In this document: one piece after another, positions 63,795 through 64,000 of the stretch
How positions within the stretch are numbered: the stretch's first letter is position 1
Layout of the letters: every line of letters starts with the position of its first letter
Assembly (NCBI GenBank): GCA_041392475.1
Contig: JAWKLZ010000003.1
Location: forward strand, 207,501-271,500
DNA length: 64,000 nt
Reading direction: 5' to 3'
Origin: Chitinophagales bacterium
Lineage (GTDB): Bacteria; Bacteroidota; Bacteroidia; Chitinophagales; UBA2359
Notes under the pieces: model-generated
What the model saw: only the letters and a program-made list of their open reading frames with translations
Database searches by the model: none
What the model was told of the DNA's origin: nothing
Program-made: the position numbers and the translations under genes

Positions 63795-64000
63795 CGTTCA
63801 ATTAATTTAAGAGTTAAATAATAAGGTGATTCACCCTTGTTGTCAATGTCATAAAGAACTTTTTTCATGACGAATGTTTATTTATTGGTGATAAAATGTG
63901 AGTTTAGTATATTGATTTAGAGATTATTCTAGCTTCACATCAATAAACTCTAACAATACTTCATTTTTAGTGGTTAAATCATTACTACTTGAAACAGCTT
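63795..64000. other. AT-rich end of window, no gene seen
   Basis: About 200 bp upstream of the 99-residue gene. No reading frame, RNA or repeat recognised; the minus-strand gene's promoter should be here. Confidence 0.5.

Noticed and set aside
57137..64000. Complete prophage
   Set aside because: Only an integrase is present; no capsid, terminase, portal or tail genes are seen, so an integrative island fits better.

Overview
The window reads as a chromosome segment of a Bacteroidota bacterium, most likely a marine or wastewater Saprospiria/Cytophagales-type lineage (inference). Four secreted proteins end in type IX secretion sorting domains (YPNP or SPNP start, GVYF/YYI end). TPR-rich histidine kinases, one a SusR/HTCS-like hybrid with an AraC output, TAnnTTTG promoter-like boxes and a Bacteroidota-type integrase point the same way. 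Nothing was searched or computed beyond reading the sequence.

Layout. 1-2257: 3' part of a 23S rRNA gene, 5S rRNA and terminator. 2.5-6.8 kb: TPR/kinase/receiver/AraC hybrid sensor, an antisense small antitoxin-like gene, a duplicated AraC domain and a beta-barrel protein. 6.9-9.1 kb: a decayed IS4-type element with a tandemly duplicated left end. 9.5-16.3 kb: two T9SS cargo genes, one a giant HELGH metalloprotease whose signal peptide is cut off by a frameshift. 17.1-21.5 kb: a secreted 1458-residue protein with hydrophobic helices and beta-trefoil repeats, followed by a 5S rRNA pseudogene that kept its terminator. 21.7-23.9 kb: ECF sigma, anti-sigma and Spy-like membrane protein operon. 24-28.6 kb: TPR membrane protein, sodium/solute symporter, BatC-like TPR protein, GNAT acetyltransferase.

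28.7-49.3 kb is a highly plastic zone. It holds six type II toxin-antitoxin loci, five of them with an intact antitoxin and a broken toxin. It also holds five decaying XisI fragments plus one intact XisH-XisI pair, an 0.8-kb segmental duplication, a 158-bp MITE with a 5-bp target duplication, an IS3 remnant, a Fic protein, two AAA ATPases with duplicated ends, and an AT-rich three-gene operon of unknown role. Two beta-1,3-glucanases (GH16 and GH81, both T9SS cargo) lie in the same stretch and would together degrade laminarin-type glucan.

49.3-56.6 kb is ordinary chromosome: a TPR kinase, small membrane proteins, a TetR/winged-helix regulator pair, a haloalkane dehalogenase-like hydrolase, a lipoprotein and a CIA30 protein. 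From 56.8 kb a genomic island starts at tRNA-Ala(GGC): tyrosine integrase, then a tight operon of TSPPF-type DNA methyltransferase, HerA-like ATPase and NurA-like nuclease, abutting the last 50 codons of a type I restriction HsdS subunit. This methylase-HerA-NurA set is the best candidate for a little-described defence system in the window. The right end of the island is not reached.
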